Source of the DNA: Anaerococcus sp. Marseille-Q7828
GTDB lineage: Bacteria; Bacillota; Clostridia; Tissierellales; Peptoniphilaceae
Direction of reading: 5' to 3'
Assembly: GCF_949769285.1 (NCBI RefSeq)
Contig: NZ_OX458331.1
Location: forward strand, 1,736,001 to 1,800,000
DNA length: 64,000 bases
Shown: one piece after another, positions 45,948 to 57,100 of the stretch
Layout of the letters: every line of letters begins with the position of its first letter
How positions within the stretch are numbered: position 1 is the stretch's first letter
Program-made: the position numbers and the translations under genes
The notes under the pieces: generated by a model
Database searches by the model: none
What the model saw: only the letters and a program-made list of their open reading frames with translations
Told to the model about the DNA's origin: nothing

Positions 45948-45977
45948 GGCTTAAGAAAATGCTTAAGCCCTATTTTA
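45944..45977. terminator. Bidirectional terminator between converging genes
   Basis: GGCTTAAG-AAAATG-CTTAAGCC (45948-45969), perfect 8-bp stem. T-rich tails on both sides (CTATTTT on plus, TTATTTTT on minus). Confidence 0.82.
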
Positions 45978-46584
45978 CATTTATTGTATAATGTTCTGCT
46001 ATTTCTGGGTTGATTTTTAAAATATCTTCTACAGCTTTTTTGCTTTGTTCATCAGCTTCGGTCAATAAACCTTTGTCTACCGCTTCTTTTTCTACCTTTG
46101 CTTCTTCTTCTTTTCTAAAATTAGAATAATCTTCAAGCTCTAAGGGATTAAAAATCGAATTCTTCTCATCGTAGAACATTACAGACTTCTCGTCAATATC
46201 GTGACTTAAAATCTTGGATTTTGGTAAAGTGACGCTAACTGTTTTATCTTCGTTATTAACATCCACCTTTGCCTTATCTAGGTCCACGCCAGCGTGAATG
46301 ACGCCCGCGTAAGTATACAAAAATCTTTTTGTAGTAAATGGTAATTTGAAACCTTGAAATTCTTGGCTATTTTCAAAAGACGCTATATTTTTGTAGTGGT
46401 ATTTGAGAGTGGTTAGCTCCTTAGCTTCTTTGAGCGAAGATTCAACTGTTTCGGAACTAATAAGGGTTTCTTCCTTGGGAACAAAGTTATTTTTGACATA
46501 GATGCTGCCGCCTATCAAAATAATGGTAATTATCAAACTAGATATCAGACCTTGTTTGAGTCCTCTTTTTTCTTTTTTATTCAT
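45970..46584 (-). CDS. DUF4230 membrane-anchored protein
   Basis: 204 residues. A basic N-terminus and one membrane helix (about 12-30) anchor it, with the rest outside the cell. The external part has the DUF4230 pattern: SSLKEAKELTTLKYHYKNIASFEN, GFKLPFTTKRFLYTYAGVIHAGVDL, then VSVTLPKSKILSHDID. The function of this family is unknown. It lies after trmB in the same direction, with its own AT-rich promoter region, and is terminated by the shared hairpin. Confidence 0.82.
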   Translation of the reverse strand: MNKKEKRGLKQGLISSLIITIILIGGSIYVKNNFVPKEETLISSETVESSLKEAKELTTLKYHYKNIASFENSQEFQGFKLPFTTKRFLYTYAGVIHAGVDLDKAKVDVNNEDKTVSVTLPKSKILSHDIDEKSVMFYDEKNSIFNPLELEDYSNFRKEEEAKVEKEAVDKGLLTEADEQSKKAVEDILKINPEIAEHYTINVK

Positions 46585-46655
46585 TTATCATCATTCCTTT
46601 TTTCATATTTCAAATATAATATACTATATTTTTCAAGAAATCAAATTTTATTTTA

Positions 46656-47285
46656 TTAATTCTTAAATTTTGCCTTTGCATAATTAATTGGAATACCTCT
46701 TTCCCTCCACTTTCTTTCGTATTCTGTCACGATAGAATCTTCTTCGGCAAGATCATGGTTATAATCCAATATTTCCATATCAAAATCTTCAAAATATTTT
46801 AGTGAATCGTCAAAAAAAGGTCTATCATCAGTTTTTTGTTCAACTATGCCACAAGGAACCATAATTTTTTTATATATCTCCAAAAACCTAGGATGGCTTA
46901 GTCTTCTCTTGTGGTGCCTAGTCTTTGGCCAAGGTGTCGAAAAGTTAATGTAAATACGGTCAATTTCACCCTCATCAAAAGCTTCTTCCAAGTCTTCTGC
47001 ATAGTCGACTAAGCCTATCACATTTGTTAGACCTTCTTCTTCAATTTTCCTGCTGGCAATTACAAAGGCATTTGTATTCATCTCAAGGGCAATAAAATTG
47101 ATATCTGGATATCTTTTTGCCATTTCTATGATAAAATCTCCTTTCCCAGCTCCAATTTCTAGATAGATAGGGTTATCGTTGGCAAAAACACTTGCCCATT
47201 TTCCCCTCATATCTTTGGGATAAAAATATATCTTGTCATTTTCCTTCATCTCAGGAATTGCATTTGGTTTAAATCTCAATCTCAT
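46656..47285 (-). CDS. trmB: tRNA (guanine46-N7)-methyltransferase
   Basis: Makes m7G46 in the variable loop of tRNAs. 209 residues. SAM site YLEIGAGKGDFI (about 42-53), NFIALEMNTNAFV as second SAM contact, and the catalytic/tRNA motif FSTPWPKTRHHKRRLSHPRFL. AAGGAG precedes the ATG. A terminator separates it from brnQ upstream. Confidence 0.96.
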   Translation of the reverse strand: MRLRFKPNAIPEMKENDKIYFYPKDMRGKWASVFANDNPIYLEIGAGKGDFIIEMAKRYPDINFIALEMNTNAFVIASRKIEEEGLTNVIGLVDYAEDLEEAFDEGEIDRIYINFSTPWPKTRHHKRRLSHPRFLEIYKKIMVPCGIVEQKTDDRPFFDDSLKYFEDFDMEILDYNHDLAEEDSIVTEYERKWRERGIPINYAKAKFKN

Positions 47286-47297
47286 AAAATTCTCCTT

Positions 47298-47325
47298 AAA
47301 AAAACTGGCAATTTTACTCGCCAGT
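47298..47325 (-). terminator. Terminator after brnQ
   Basis: On the minus strand ACTGGC-N10-GCCAGT (47304-47325) followed by seven T. Confidence 0.8.
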
Positions 47326-48672
47326 AGTCTTACTTATCTTACTATTTTTCTTTGATTTATCAATGATTATTCCTATTGCAAATCCTATAGCTGCTGGTAT
47401 TATCCATGCAAATCCTAGGTCAAAGCCAGGAAGAAAATTTTCTGGAAACTTTAGGATATTTACAACCAAATCGGATTTTGCAAATGGGCTTGCCTTTAGC
47501 AAGTCAAAAATTGCCGCAAAGGCTGTAAATCCTATTGTCCATTTGTAAATCGTCTCATTTTTGCCTATTTTTACTGATAGCATTGATAAAATTATCAAAA
47601 CTATGGATAGTGGGTACAAAAATAGCAAGACAGGTAGTGATAAGCTTATTATCGTTTCAAGTCCAAGGTTTGCAATAGCAAATGAGATAATTGCAAATAT
47701 ATAGCAGTACTTTTCATAAGATATCTCAAAGCTAAGCATTTCGCTAAACATTTCTGAACAAGCTGATATTAACCCTATTGATGTCTTAAGGCAAGCAACG
47801 ATAACAATCGAGGAAAGTAGGATATGGCCTATATCTCCTAGATAGTACTTGCTTATCTCAGCAAGGATTATAGCTCCGTTTGCTGCAGGCTCCATTATAT
47901 TTGTTGAACTAGCGCCGAGCAAAGCCAATGATACATAAACAAGGCCCATGGCTAATAGGCATACAAGTCCTGCCTTTAGTGTTTGCTTGGCTATATTTTG
48001 TGGATCTTTTAGTCCAAAAGACTTGATAGCTCCTATAATTATAACAGCAAAAGCAAGAGATGCTGGAGCATCTAAGGTATTGTAACCATCAATTACTCCC
48101 TTTAAAAATGGAGAACTTAGATAATTGTTAGTAGGCTCAATTGCCCCAACTGGCCCCATAGGTTTAAATATCCCTAGTAACACTATTACACCTAACAATA
48201 CGAGAAAAATAGGTGTCAAATATTTTCCTATAGTATCGATAAGTTTTCCCTTATTTAGAGCAAAGCCTAAGGCTAGGGCAAAAAATATCAATGAAAAGAT
48301 AAATAACCCCAAGCTTTGGTTTATGGAAAATGATCCAAATGATACCTCATAGGAAACTGTGGATGTACGTGGAATAGCAAATCCTGGTCCAATGGTTAAG
48401 TATAGTAAAATTGTAAAAAAGTATGCGAATTTCTTACCTGCAGGCACTGCTATGTCAAAAAGTGACTGGCTATCAGACATGGCTGCAGCAACAACACCCA
48501 ATATAGGAAGTCCTACCCCAGATAACAAAAATCCTAAAGTAACAGGGCCTATATTAGATCCGGCATCTTGGCCCATTTTAAGTGGGAATATCAAGTTTCC
48601 TGCTCCAAAAAATAGTCCAAATAAAAGCGATCCTATAAGTAGGATCTGTTTAAAGTTTAATGTCTTTTTCAT
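47314..48672 (-). CDS. brnQ: Branched-chain amino acid carrier BrnQ (LIVCS family)
   Basis: 452-residue membrane carrier with about 12 hydrophobic helices that imports Leu, Ile and Val with Na+ or H+. The N-terminal motif GLFFGAGNLIFPLKMGQDAG is diagnostic for the family; GFLLSGVGLPILGVVA and GPGFAIPRTSTVSYE follow. An extended -10 (TGA-TATAAT, minus strand, near 48700) lies upstream and GAAGGAT serves as ribosome site. The short leader leaves no room for a T-box. Confidence 0.95.
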   Translation of the reverse strand: MKKTLNFKQILLIGSLLFGLFFGAGNLIFPLKMGQDAGSNIGPVTLGFLLSGVGLPILGVVAAAMSDSQSLFDIAVPAGKKFAYFFTILLYLTIGPGFAIPRTSTVSYEVSFGSFSINQSLGLFIFSLIFFALALGFALNKGKLIDTIGKYLTPIFLVLLGVIVLLGIFKPMGPVGAIEPTNNYLSSPFLKGVIDGYNTLDAPASLAFAVIIIGAIKSFGLKDPQNIAKQTLKAGLVCLLAMGLVYVSLALLGASSTNIMEPAANGAIILAEISKYYLGDIGHILLSSIVIVACLKTSIGLISACSEMFSEMLSFEISYEKYCYIFAIISFAIANLGLETIISLSLPVLLFLYPLSIVLIILSMLSVKIGKNETIYKWTIGFTAFAAIFDLLKASPFAKSDLVVNILKFPENFLPGFDLGFAWIIPAAIGFAIGIIIDKSKKNSKISKTTGE

Positions 48673-48733
48673 AGTATCCTTCTTTCATAATGAATAATTA
48701 TATCATAAAATGAATTAAAATACCATAAAAAGA

Positions 48734-49219
48734 CTATAAATATTTTTCTATTAACCTAGCTAGCTTATCAAAAGTTTCTATTTCTAGTTCAGTGAAGCGA
48801 TTTTTGCTTGGGCTATCTAAATCTAGGACTCCATAAACTTTACCATCTCTAAATAAGGGTATGACAAGCTCACTTTCTGATGCACTATCACAAGCTATGT
48901 GGTCGGCAAATTCGTGGACATCATCTACTTTTGTGATTTTCTTATCATTAAAGGCCTTGGCACATACTCCCTTATCTAGGCTTAACCTGGTGCAAGCAGG
49001 CAATCCTTGAAAGGGTCCTAAGACCAATTCCCCATCTTTTAGCAAATAAAATCCTGCCCAGTTGAGATCCCTAGTACAAGACATTATAAAGGCAGAAATA
49101 TTGCTCATAAGTGCTAGTGGATCTTTTTCATCTTCAACTTGTATTTTGACAAAATTTAAAAGCTCGACCATGCGAGCTTTATCATCCATTTTATCCATAC
49201 CTCTAAGAGTATAAGTCAT
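48734..49219 (-). CDS. msrC: Free methionine-(R)-sulfoxide reductase (GAF domain)
   Basis: 161-residue GAF-domain enzyme that reduces free Met-R-sulfoxide. The catalytic cysteines are all present: C76 (LPACTRL), C86 (KGVCAKA) and C110 (HIACDSAS), with LGPFQGLPAC and DVHEFADHIACD as family motifs. AGGAG lies five bases ahead of the first ATG. It follows the ArsC/Spx-like gene by eight bases, making a two-gene redox unit, useful to an anaerobe meeting oxygen at a host surface. Confidence 0.92.
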   Translation of the reverse strand: MTYTLRGMDKMDDKARMVELLNFVKIQVEDEKDPLALMSNISAFIMSCTRDLNWAGFYLLKDGELVLGPFQGLPACTRLSLDKGVCAKAFNDKKITKVDDVHEFADHIACDSASESELVIPLFRDGKVYGVLDLDSPSKNRFTELEIETFDKLARLIEKYL

Positions 49220-49227
49220 CTCATCTC

Positions 49228-49578
49228 CTACAAGGCTTCGATGTATTTTTTTACATCAGGGCCTACATAAATTTCCCCATCATCTGTAAATAAAATAGGT
49301 CTTTTCACAAGCATGCCGTCTTTAGAAAGAAGTTCGTAAGCCTGGTCATTTGTAAGGTTTGGCAATTTATCTTTTATATTTTCTTCCCTGTAGATTTTGC
49401 CAGAAGTATTGAAAAATCTCTTGATTGGAAGTCCAGTCTTTTCGTGCCATTCTTTTAGCTCAGCTGCTGTTGGATTATCTTCCTTGATATCTCTATAGTC
49501 ATAGGAAATATTTTTTTCTTCTAGCATTTTTTCAACACCCTTACAGGTTGTACATCTTTTATAACAAATTAATTTCAT
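49228..49578 (-). CDS. ArsC/Spx family thiol protein
   Basis: 116 residues with a thioredoxin-like ArsC fold. It has C5 and a C9-T-T-C12 pair (CYKRCTTCKG), the Spx/MgsR-type CXXC rather than the single Cys of plasmid arsenate reductases, and the conserved Arg in MLVKRPILF. It could be a redox-sensing regulator or a thiol reductase; annotation pipelines usually say arsenate reductase family. GGAGG precedes the ATG. It is divergent from the M17 peptidase and linked to msrC. Confidence 0.85.
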   Translation of the reverse strand: MKLICYKRCTTCKGVEKMLEEKNISYDYRDIKEDNPTAAELKEWHEKTGLPIKRFFNTSGKIYREENIKDKLPNLTNDQAYELLSKDGMLVKRPILFTDDGEIYVGPDVKKYIEAL

Positions 49579-49685
49579 AGTATTACCTCCATCTTATAAT
49601 ATATGATACCCTATCTATTTTTATTCTATTGATTATAAATGCAAAACTTCCTCACATGTACTATAATAATATAAAAGGAGTGTAT

Positions 49686-51059
49686 ATGAAATTTATTTTT
49701 AATGATAGTAAAAACAATTTAGTAAAATTTGTCTTTGAGAATGAATCCAACAATCCATTTTTTGATGGATCAAAAGGTTCAGTTTTACCTATTGTTGGAG
49801 AAGAAACAATTCTCTTAGGTCTTGGTGATAAAGACAAATTTTGCAAAGAAAAATTCAAAGAAGCAGTTTATAAACTAGGAAGATTTTTGGCTGATAAGGA
49901 TATCAATAAGATTTCTTTTGAAAAATCTGACCTAAACCTAGAGGAAAAATATTATGTCCTTGGACTTGTAGAAGCTTTGCAAGTTTCAACATATAATTTT
50001 GACCATTATAAGAGCCAAAAGTGCGAAAATAATCTTGAAAGCATAAATTTACCAGTTGGTTTAAAATCTTACGAAAATGATGTCAACGAACTTTTAGATA
50101 CTTTATGTGGTCAATTCTTAGCTCGTGATCTCATTAACCTACGTTCAAATGACATCTATCCAGAAACACTAGCAAAATATGCCAATGATGAACTTAGTGA
50201 CCTTGGTGTTGATGTAAAAATTTATGAAGAAGATCAAATCCGTGATATGGGTCTTACAGCTTATCTTGAAGTTGCCAAGGGATCAGCTAACAAACCTCGT
50301 TTCATAGTAATGGAATACTTACACGGCGATAATGAACCACTAGTATATGTAGGAAAGGGCCTTACCTACGACTCAGGTGGATACTCTATCAAAACTAGCG
50401 AGGGAATGAAAACTATGAACTCTGATATGGGTGGATCTGCTACTGTTATCGGTGCTATGAAGGCTATAGCGAAAAATAAACTAAAGGTAAATGTAGTTGC
50501 CCTAGTTGCAGCCTGTGAAAATAGCATTTCTGGAGGGGCTTACAAACCTGGTGATGTTATAAAGGCAAGAAATGGCATGACAATAGAAGTAGACAATACC
50601 GATGCAGAGGGTCGCATCACCCTTGCTGATGCAGTAAATTATGGCATAACAGAATACAAACCAGAACTTATTGTAGACCTTGCAACCCTCACTGGGGCAG
50701 TTCTAGTAGCCCTTGGAGAAACCTACACCGGTGCTGTTACCAACAACCAAGAAGCTTTTGAAAAAGTTATGGCTGCTGCAAAAGAATCTGACGAAAAAAT
50801 CTGGCAATTGCCAAATGATGACTTCCTAAGAACTTACAACGATTCTGAAGTAGCAGATATCAAAAACTCTGGTGGAAGATATGGAGGATCAATTACAGCT
50901 GGTCAATTCGTAGGAGCCTTTGTAGAAGACTATCCATGGGTTCACCTAGACATAGCAGGAACAGCCTACCTATCAAAGTCTCAAGGACTAAACGAAAAAG
51001 GTGGTACTGGAGTCCATGTAAAAACTCTTTACAAGCTAGCAAAATCATATAGTAAATAA
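49686..51059 (+). CDS. pepA: M17 family leucyl aminopeptidase
   Basis: 457-residue cytosolic aminopeptidase with two metal ions. Signature and ligands are clear: VGKGLTYDSGGYSIKTSEGMKTMNSDMGG, NTDAEGRITLADAV, and DLATLTGA. The N-terminal part (about 1-160) is divergent, as usual. The frame is open from 49629, but the ATG at 49686-49688 has AAAAGGAG seven bases ahead and a TATAAT (49662-49667) lies just upstream, inside the longer frame, so the short form is right. It serves peptide breakdown along with PepP. Confidence 0.95.
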   Translation: MKFIFNDSKNNLVKFVFENESNNPFFDGSKGSVLPIVGEETILLGLGDKDKFCKEKFKEAVYKLGRFLADKDINKISFEKSDLNLEEKYYVLGLVEALQVSTYNFDHYKSQKCENNLESINLPVGLKSYENDVNELLDTLCGQFLARDLINLRSNDIYPETLAKYANDELSDLGVDVKIYEEDQIRDMGLTAYLEVAKGSANKPRFIVMEYLHGDNEPLVYVGKGLTYDSGGYSIKTSEGMKTMNSDMGGSATVIGAMKAIAKNKLKVNVVALVAACENSISGGAYKPGDVIKARNGMTIEVDNTDAEGRITLADAVNYGITEYKPELIVDLATLTGAVLVALGETYTGAVTNNQEAFEKVMAAAKESDEKIWQLPNDDFLRTYNDSEVADIKNSGGRYGGSITAGQFVGAFVEDYPWVHLDIAGTAYLSKSQGLNEKGGTGVHVKTLYKLAKSYSK

Positions 51060-51066
51060 GCAAAGA

Positions 51067-51095
51067 AGCTACCAATTATTACGGTAGCTCTTTTT
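51067..51095 (+). terminator. Terminator after the M17 peptidase
   Basis: AGCTACC-N9-GGTAGCT (51067-51089) followed by CTTTTT. Confidence 0.85.
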
Positions 51096-51149
51096 AATCT
51101 TATAAATATCATAAGATATACTAAAACTTATCAGTCATAAAAATGGGCA

Positions 51150-51182
51150 AAGAAAAAGTGGAGAGAGTCTCCACTTTTTAAA
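51150..51182. terminator. Terminator after the giant surface protein
   Basis: Perfect 12-bp stem AAAAAGTGGAGA-GAG-TCTCCACTTTTT (51153-51179). On the minus strand the T run is in and after the descending arm; it is symmetrical enough to work in both directions. Confidence 0.85.
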
Positions 51183-51190
51183 ATGAACCA

Positions 51191-54100
51191 TTATTCATCT
51201 TCTTTTTTCTTTTTACTAGCAAATAATCCAGCACTTGCTGCTGCTAATATTGATGCTACACTGAATGCACCACTTACACCTGTTTTCACGTTCGTGTTAG
51301 ACGTTTTGTTGCCATCTTTTGAACTTGAATCCTTTTGAGTTTTTTGATTATTCAAAGTTTTTGTTTCTACTTTTATATTATTATCAGATTTATTACCCGG
51401 ATTATTAACTATATTGTTGCCACCATTATAGTTTGGTTTCTCTGGATCTTTTGGATTCTCTGTTTCTGGTGTATTTGGCTTACCTGGTTTATTTGGTTTT
51501 TCTTCACCTGGCTTGCTTGGTTCTTCCGGTTTTTCCTCGCCTGGCTTACCTGGTTCGTTTGGTTTTTCTTCACCTGGTTTACCTGGTTCATTTGGCTTTT
51601 CTTCGCCTGGTTTACCTGGTTCATTTGGTTTTTCTTCGCCTGGTTTACCTGGTTCATTTGGTTTTTCTTCGCCTGGTTTACCTGGTTCATTTGGTTTGTC
51701 TTCACCTGGTTTACCTGGTTCGTTTGGTTTGTCTTCACCTGGCTTGCTTGGTTCTTCTGGTTTTTCTTCACCTGGTTTTCCTGGCTTTTCAGGATCTTTG
51801 TCACCTGGTTTACCTGGTTCTTCTGGATCCTTATCGCCTGGTTTGTCTGGGTTTTCTGAATCCTTGTCTCCTGGTTTGTCTGGGTTTTCTGGATCCTTAT
51901 CGCCTGGTTTATCTGGGTTTTCTGGATCCTTATCGCCTGGTTTATCTGGGTTTTCTGGATCCTTATCGCCTGGTTTGTCTGGATTTTCTGGATCTACTGG
52001 TGGGATTTCACAGACATTTTTAGTTCCGATTTCTATAATCTTATCTTGTTTTTCTGTGATTGTTTTAGTAGTCCTATCAACTTCTTTGCTGTTTTCAATC
52101 TTAACAGTAGTTTCAGTTTTTCCTACAATACCTTCTTGGATAACATTAGTCTTTCCAGCTTCAAGGTTTGGATTTTCTCTGATGATGATATCAAAAGCTT
52201 GTTCGCTTTCATATGTGAATTCGCCTTCAGTCTTAGAACCATACTCTACAACCTTATTCTTTGGTTCAGTTCTTTCTTCTTTGACTTCAAGTTTACCTGT
52301 TTCCTTGTTGAAAGTAGTTGTATATTTTACAGAACCCTTAGAACCTTCTTCGATAACTTTTGTTTCGCCTTCTTTAAGTTCTGGATTGTGTCTATACTCA
52401 GTGTCGTGACCTAATTCAACAGTCTTCTCAACAGGTTTAACACCAATTCTTACTACCCTATCTTCTTTTTCGGTTATAGTTTTAGTAGTTTCTGTTGGGT
52501 CTCCTACTGGCTTAGAGTCCTTAATCTTTTGAGTAATTGTAACTTTTTCCTTACCTGGCTTACCTTCTTTTTCAATTACTTGGCTACCAGCATCAAGATT
52601 TTCATCATAGATTACCTTTGTTTCATAAGGGATTTCTCTTTCGATAGTCTTTGTAGTTTCACCTTCAGTAGAGTCAGTAGGTTTTGTACCTACACGAACT
52701 ATGTGTTTCTTAGGCTCTAGAGTTACTTCTTCGCTAATTTTCTTAGCTTCACCATCTGGCTTGCCATTTTTAATGTTTTGTTCATATTTTGTAGTCTTAG
52801 AACCTGGTATTCCTTTTTGTTCTACTTCACTTTTACCTTTTTCTAAGGTGTCATCCTCGATAATTTCTACTTCAAATGGAATTGGGCAAGTCTTGCTGTA
52901 TTCGTATTTACCTGTGAAGTCTTTTGTACCTACAATAACTTTTTGCTTAGCCTTCGTTACCACTTGTTCTGTAGTTTGTTCTATCTTACCTGTTTCTGGG
53001 TTGTATTTATCAACTACCTTAGTTTCTACTTTACCTGGTGTTAACTCGCCAGTTTCTACTACTCCTTTGTCTTTTGTATCATCGTATACATATTCGATTT
53101 CAACTTCCACATCTTTAGAATAGTTGTTTTCTGGAGTTTCTACCTTTGTTCCTACTTCGATAATGTGCTTCTTAGCTTCTACCCTATTGGATTCAACTTT
53201 GAGCAAGTCACCATCTGGTGCACCATTTTTAATCTTTTGGTTAAATTCTATATCATAGGAACCTTGGACACCTTTTTGAATTTCTTTGCTAGTTCCAGCT
53301 GGAAGTTCACTGTTATATCTAACTTCAACTTCAAATGGAATTTCAAAGTGTTCAGTGTGTTTTACTTCACCTGTAAAGTCCTCGTCACCTACAAGGATAA
53401 CTGCCTTTTTAGGCTCTTTAACTGTTTTGTATTCTGATGTTTCTGTTATTTGAGAATTTTCAATAGTTAGAGTTCTTTCTCTTAGGCCGCTTTCTCCAGT
53501 TTGTGGCACTCCACCAACTTCGTTGTACTTCCATTCACCCTTTTTAAGTGATGGGTCTTTTCTAACTTCAACTTCAAATGGAATTGTTTCTGTTTCCTTG
53601 TATTGGCCATTAGTTTTAGAGCCTATTCTTAACTTTCTAGTAACTGGATCTTTTGTTACTTTAGTTTCTCCACGGTTTTCTTCGCCTGCTTCACCATTTG
53701 TAATTGTTCTTGTAATCTTAGTTTCTTGTTCACCAAGCTCACCCTTTTGGTCTTCTACGATTTGGTTTGGAGCTAGGCTTGGATCAACTATGATTTCAGT
53801 TTCAAATGGAACTGGGTCTTTGTCCACATATTCAACTGTGCCAGTAAAGTCTTTATCACCTACTTCGATAATTTCTTTAACTGGTGTTTTTATTATTGAT
53901 GGTTCAGAAGTATTTGTCACCTTAGAGTCTACTATAGTAAGTGTATATTTTTCTTCTCCAGCAACACCTTCTTGAACAACTTTATACTCACCCTTTTTAA
54001 GGTTTGGATTTACTCTAACTTCTACATCATATGGAATTTTGTTGGTATATTCATGTGTTCCATTAGATTTTGCAGCACCTACTTTTACAATTCTCTTAGA

Positions 54101-57100
54101 TGGAGCCTTAGTTTGTACTGGGTCTCCTTCTTTTGAGTCTGTAACTTCTCCATTTTTAATTGTGTGAGTTACTGTTGTTTCTTCCTCTCCAAGTTCACCT
54201 TTTTGGATAACTTCTGTTGTACCTGGTTCTAAAGAATTATCTACAATATATTCTATTTCAAATTCAATAGGGCTTGTCTTCTTAGTTTCGAAAGTTCCTG
54301 TAAAGTCTTTTTTACCAACTTTAATTACTGCGTTTACTGGTTTTGTTTCTACAACTTTTGGTTCTCCAACGACTTTAGAGTTTACAATTGTCCAAGTTGT
54401 AATTCTTTCTCCTACTTTACCTGGAGTTACTTCTCTATATTCTCCTGCTTTTAATTCAGGATCATATTCAACGGTGTACTCAAAAGGAATTTCTTCCTTA
54501 TGTTGATGAGTTCCGTCGGTCATAGAGCCCACTCTAACCACCCTATCTTCCGCTGGTGTTTCAGATATAAGTTTTTCTTCAGTTGATTTCTGTTCACCAT
54601 TTTCAAAGTGTTGAATAAATTCCTTTGTACGCTCTCCTACCTTACCTGGTTTATCTACCTTCATAGTGCCAGCTGGGAGAGTATCATCAAATATCACTTC
54701 AGTTTTAAAAGGAATTACTTCCTTAATTTCGTTCTTGAATTCACCAGTGTATTTGTTGGTACCGACTATGATTTCTTGAACAGGAGGTGTAACGACTGTT
54801 TCTTCAACAGATTCTATCTTTCCAGTTTCAGGGTTGTATTTGTTAGTTACAACTGTCTTGACTTTACCTGGAGTGAACTCACCTGTTCTAGCTTCTGTAA
54901 CATCTAAGTTAGGATCAAAGGTATATTTAATAGTAACATTTACATCACTTTCTACTCCAACAGAGTTTTGGGCAGGTTTAGTACCTACTTTGATTACATG
55001 TTCAACAGGTTCAGTCTTTGAAGTTTCTTCTGATTTTAGTTCGCCATCAGCTTCGCCATTTTTAATAGCTTGAGTATATTTAGTTGTTTTTGAGCCTGGT
55101 ACACCTTGAGTTACTAATTCACTCTTACCAGCTTCTAGAGTTTCATCTTCAATAACTCTTACAGTAAATGGAATTTTTTCTGTTACTTCGTGTGAAAATT
55201 CGCCTGTAAAGTCTTTTCGTCCCACTCTAATCACAGCATCAACTGGATTAGTTGTTTCTACACTTGGCTCTCCAACTATTTCAGAGTTTTTGATAGTCCA
55301 AGTAGTTTTCTTTGTTCCTTCTTTTCCTTCTACATCTATTACATATTCACCAGATTTTAGTTCTGGATCATAAGAGATGTTGTATTTGAATGGAATCTTT
55401 TCTTCGTAGGTGTGGGTACCTTCAGTATTTCTACCTACTTTGATGATTCTATTTACAGGTGCTTTTGTTTGAGTATATTCGCCTTCTTCAGTTTTAGTTA
55501 CTTGGCCATCTTCTATAGTAAGGGTATTTGTTCTAGTTTTTTCGCCAAGTTGTCCTTCTTGAGTTACTTTTTGTTCACCTGGTTTTAGGCTGTCATCAAA
55601 TTCTATAATAGTTTCAAATGGTACTTCAACTTTTTCTGTTACTTCGTGAGTACCGCTATTTGTTCCCTTACCAACATTGATTATTGCATCTTCTGCTGGG
55701 ACTTCTGTTACAGTAGGTTCGCCATCAACTTTAGAGTTTACAATCTTCCATGTTGTAGTTTTAGTTCCAACCTTACCTTGTTTTACAATTTCGTATTCAC
55801 CTTTTTTAAGGGTGTCGACTTCTCTGACTGTATATCCAAATGGTAATTCTTCAACGTGTTTAAACTCATCTACAAAGTCTTTGCTACCAACTTCGATAAC
55901 AGCATCTTCTGGATCAATTGTATCTTCTTTGGTATCTACAATCTTTGAGTCCCTTATAGTATAGGTGGTTTTTTTGCTTCCAGCCTTACCTTTAAGCTCA
56001 ACACCGTTAACTTTTTTGTATCTCCACTCGCCCTTTGCTAGGTCCTCTACAACTTCGACTTTTGTTTCAAATGGAATTTCTTGCTCATGAACAATGGTAT
56101 TTTTTGTACCTGAAGCTATAAATTGTACTTCTGTTACCCTTGTGCCTTTTTCTGTAGCTCCATCATAATAATGAGCAGTTACAGGTACGTTTAATAAAGC
56201 TCCGTCAATATTTTCCCCATCTGGAACAGTTGCTGTCACTTTACCTGTGTTTTCATCTATTGAAACTTGCCAAATATTGCCTTTATCATCTGTGTAGGCA
56301 TTGGTATTAAGGGTAAATTTAGTTGGTCTTCTGTTAAAAGTATCTTCATCGTTTAGAATAACATCAGAAGAAAGCACATCTCCTGCCTTACCTGCTTTTG
56401 CATTGTAGCGAGGAGTCATATTGGCTCTTTCTTTAATGATAAATTCAGCAAATGTTTCGTCGGTGATGTCCTCATCTGGTTGTTTTGGATCATTATAATG
56501 GGCAACTACTGGGACAAAAAGCTTTTCTCCACCATTAAAGTTACCGTCTTCTTTTGGCTTGGCAGTTACTTGGCCAGTTTTTTCATCAATAGAAACAGTC
56601 CATTCATTGCCGTGGTCGTCCTTATAATCAAAACCATCTTTTATAGAGTAACTTGAAGGGCTTAGCTTCTTTTCATCTTCAGAAATCACTGGTAGTGAGG
56701 TCTGTTCTTCTGATGGGAAATTTACTTTAGCCTCATACTCTGGTTTGTTTAATGTTGATTCCTGAACAACAAAGTGGAACCAGCGTGTATCTGTTGAGCC
56801 ATTTGTATAGGTATATTCAACAGGTAGGGCTATGGTATCTCCAGCTTTGGCATTTTTTGGCGCAGTTATGTCAAAATATGATATATTGTCAGACTTACCA
56901 TCAATAACCCATCTCTTGTCCTTGTTTTCTTCCTTCATCAATTCATCGTAAGATATTCCTAATTCTCTTGCGATTTTTTTATTTGCTGCTATAAGGTATT
57001 CTTCCTTAAGTTTTCCTGTGGCTTCTCCTGCTTTATATGCAGCATCCATTTCTGCACCAGTTTTTTGAGTTCCACCAGGTGTACTTGGATCTAAAATTTT

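Noticed and set aside
48673-48733. T-box or other riboswitch ahead of brnQ
   Set aside because: The leader after the extended -10 is only about 25 bases, too short for a T-box.
51467-51994. Possible CRISPR array because of regular short repeats
   Set aside because: Units are contiguous, in frame, without unique spacers, and code for the Pro-rich stalk. No cas genes nearby.
51335-52409. Several long open frames on the plus strand and a second minus frame inside the surface protein gene
   Set aside because: They consist of the 33-base repeat read in other frames (for example SSPGLPGSFGF units). No ribosome sites, low complexity; repeats keep all frames open.
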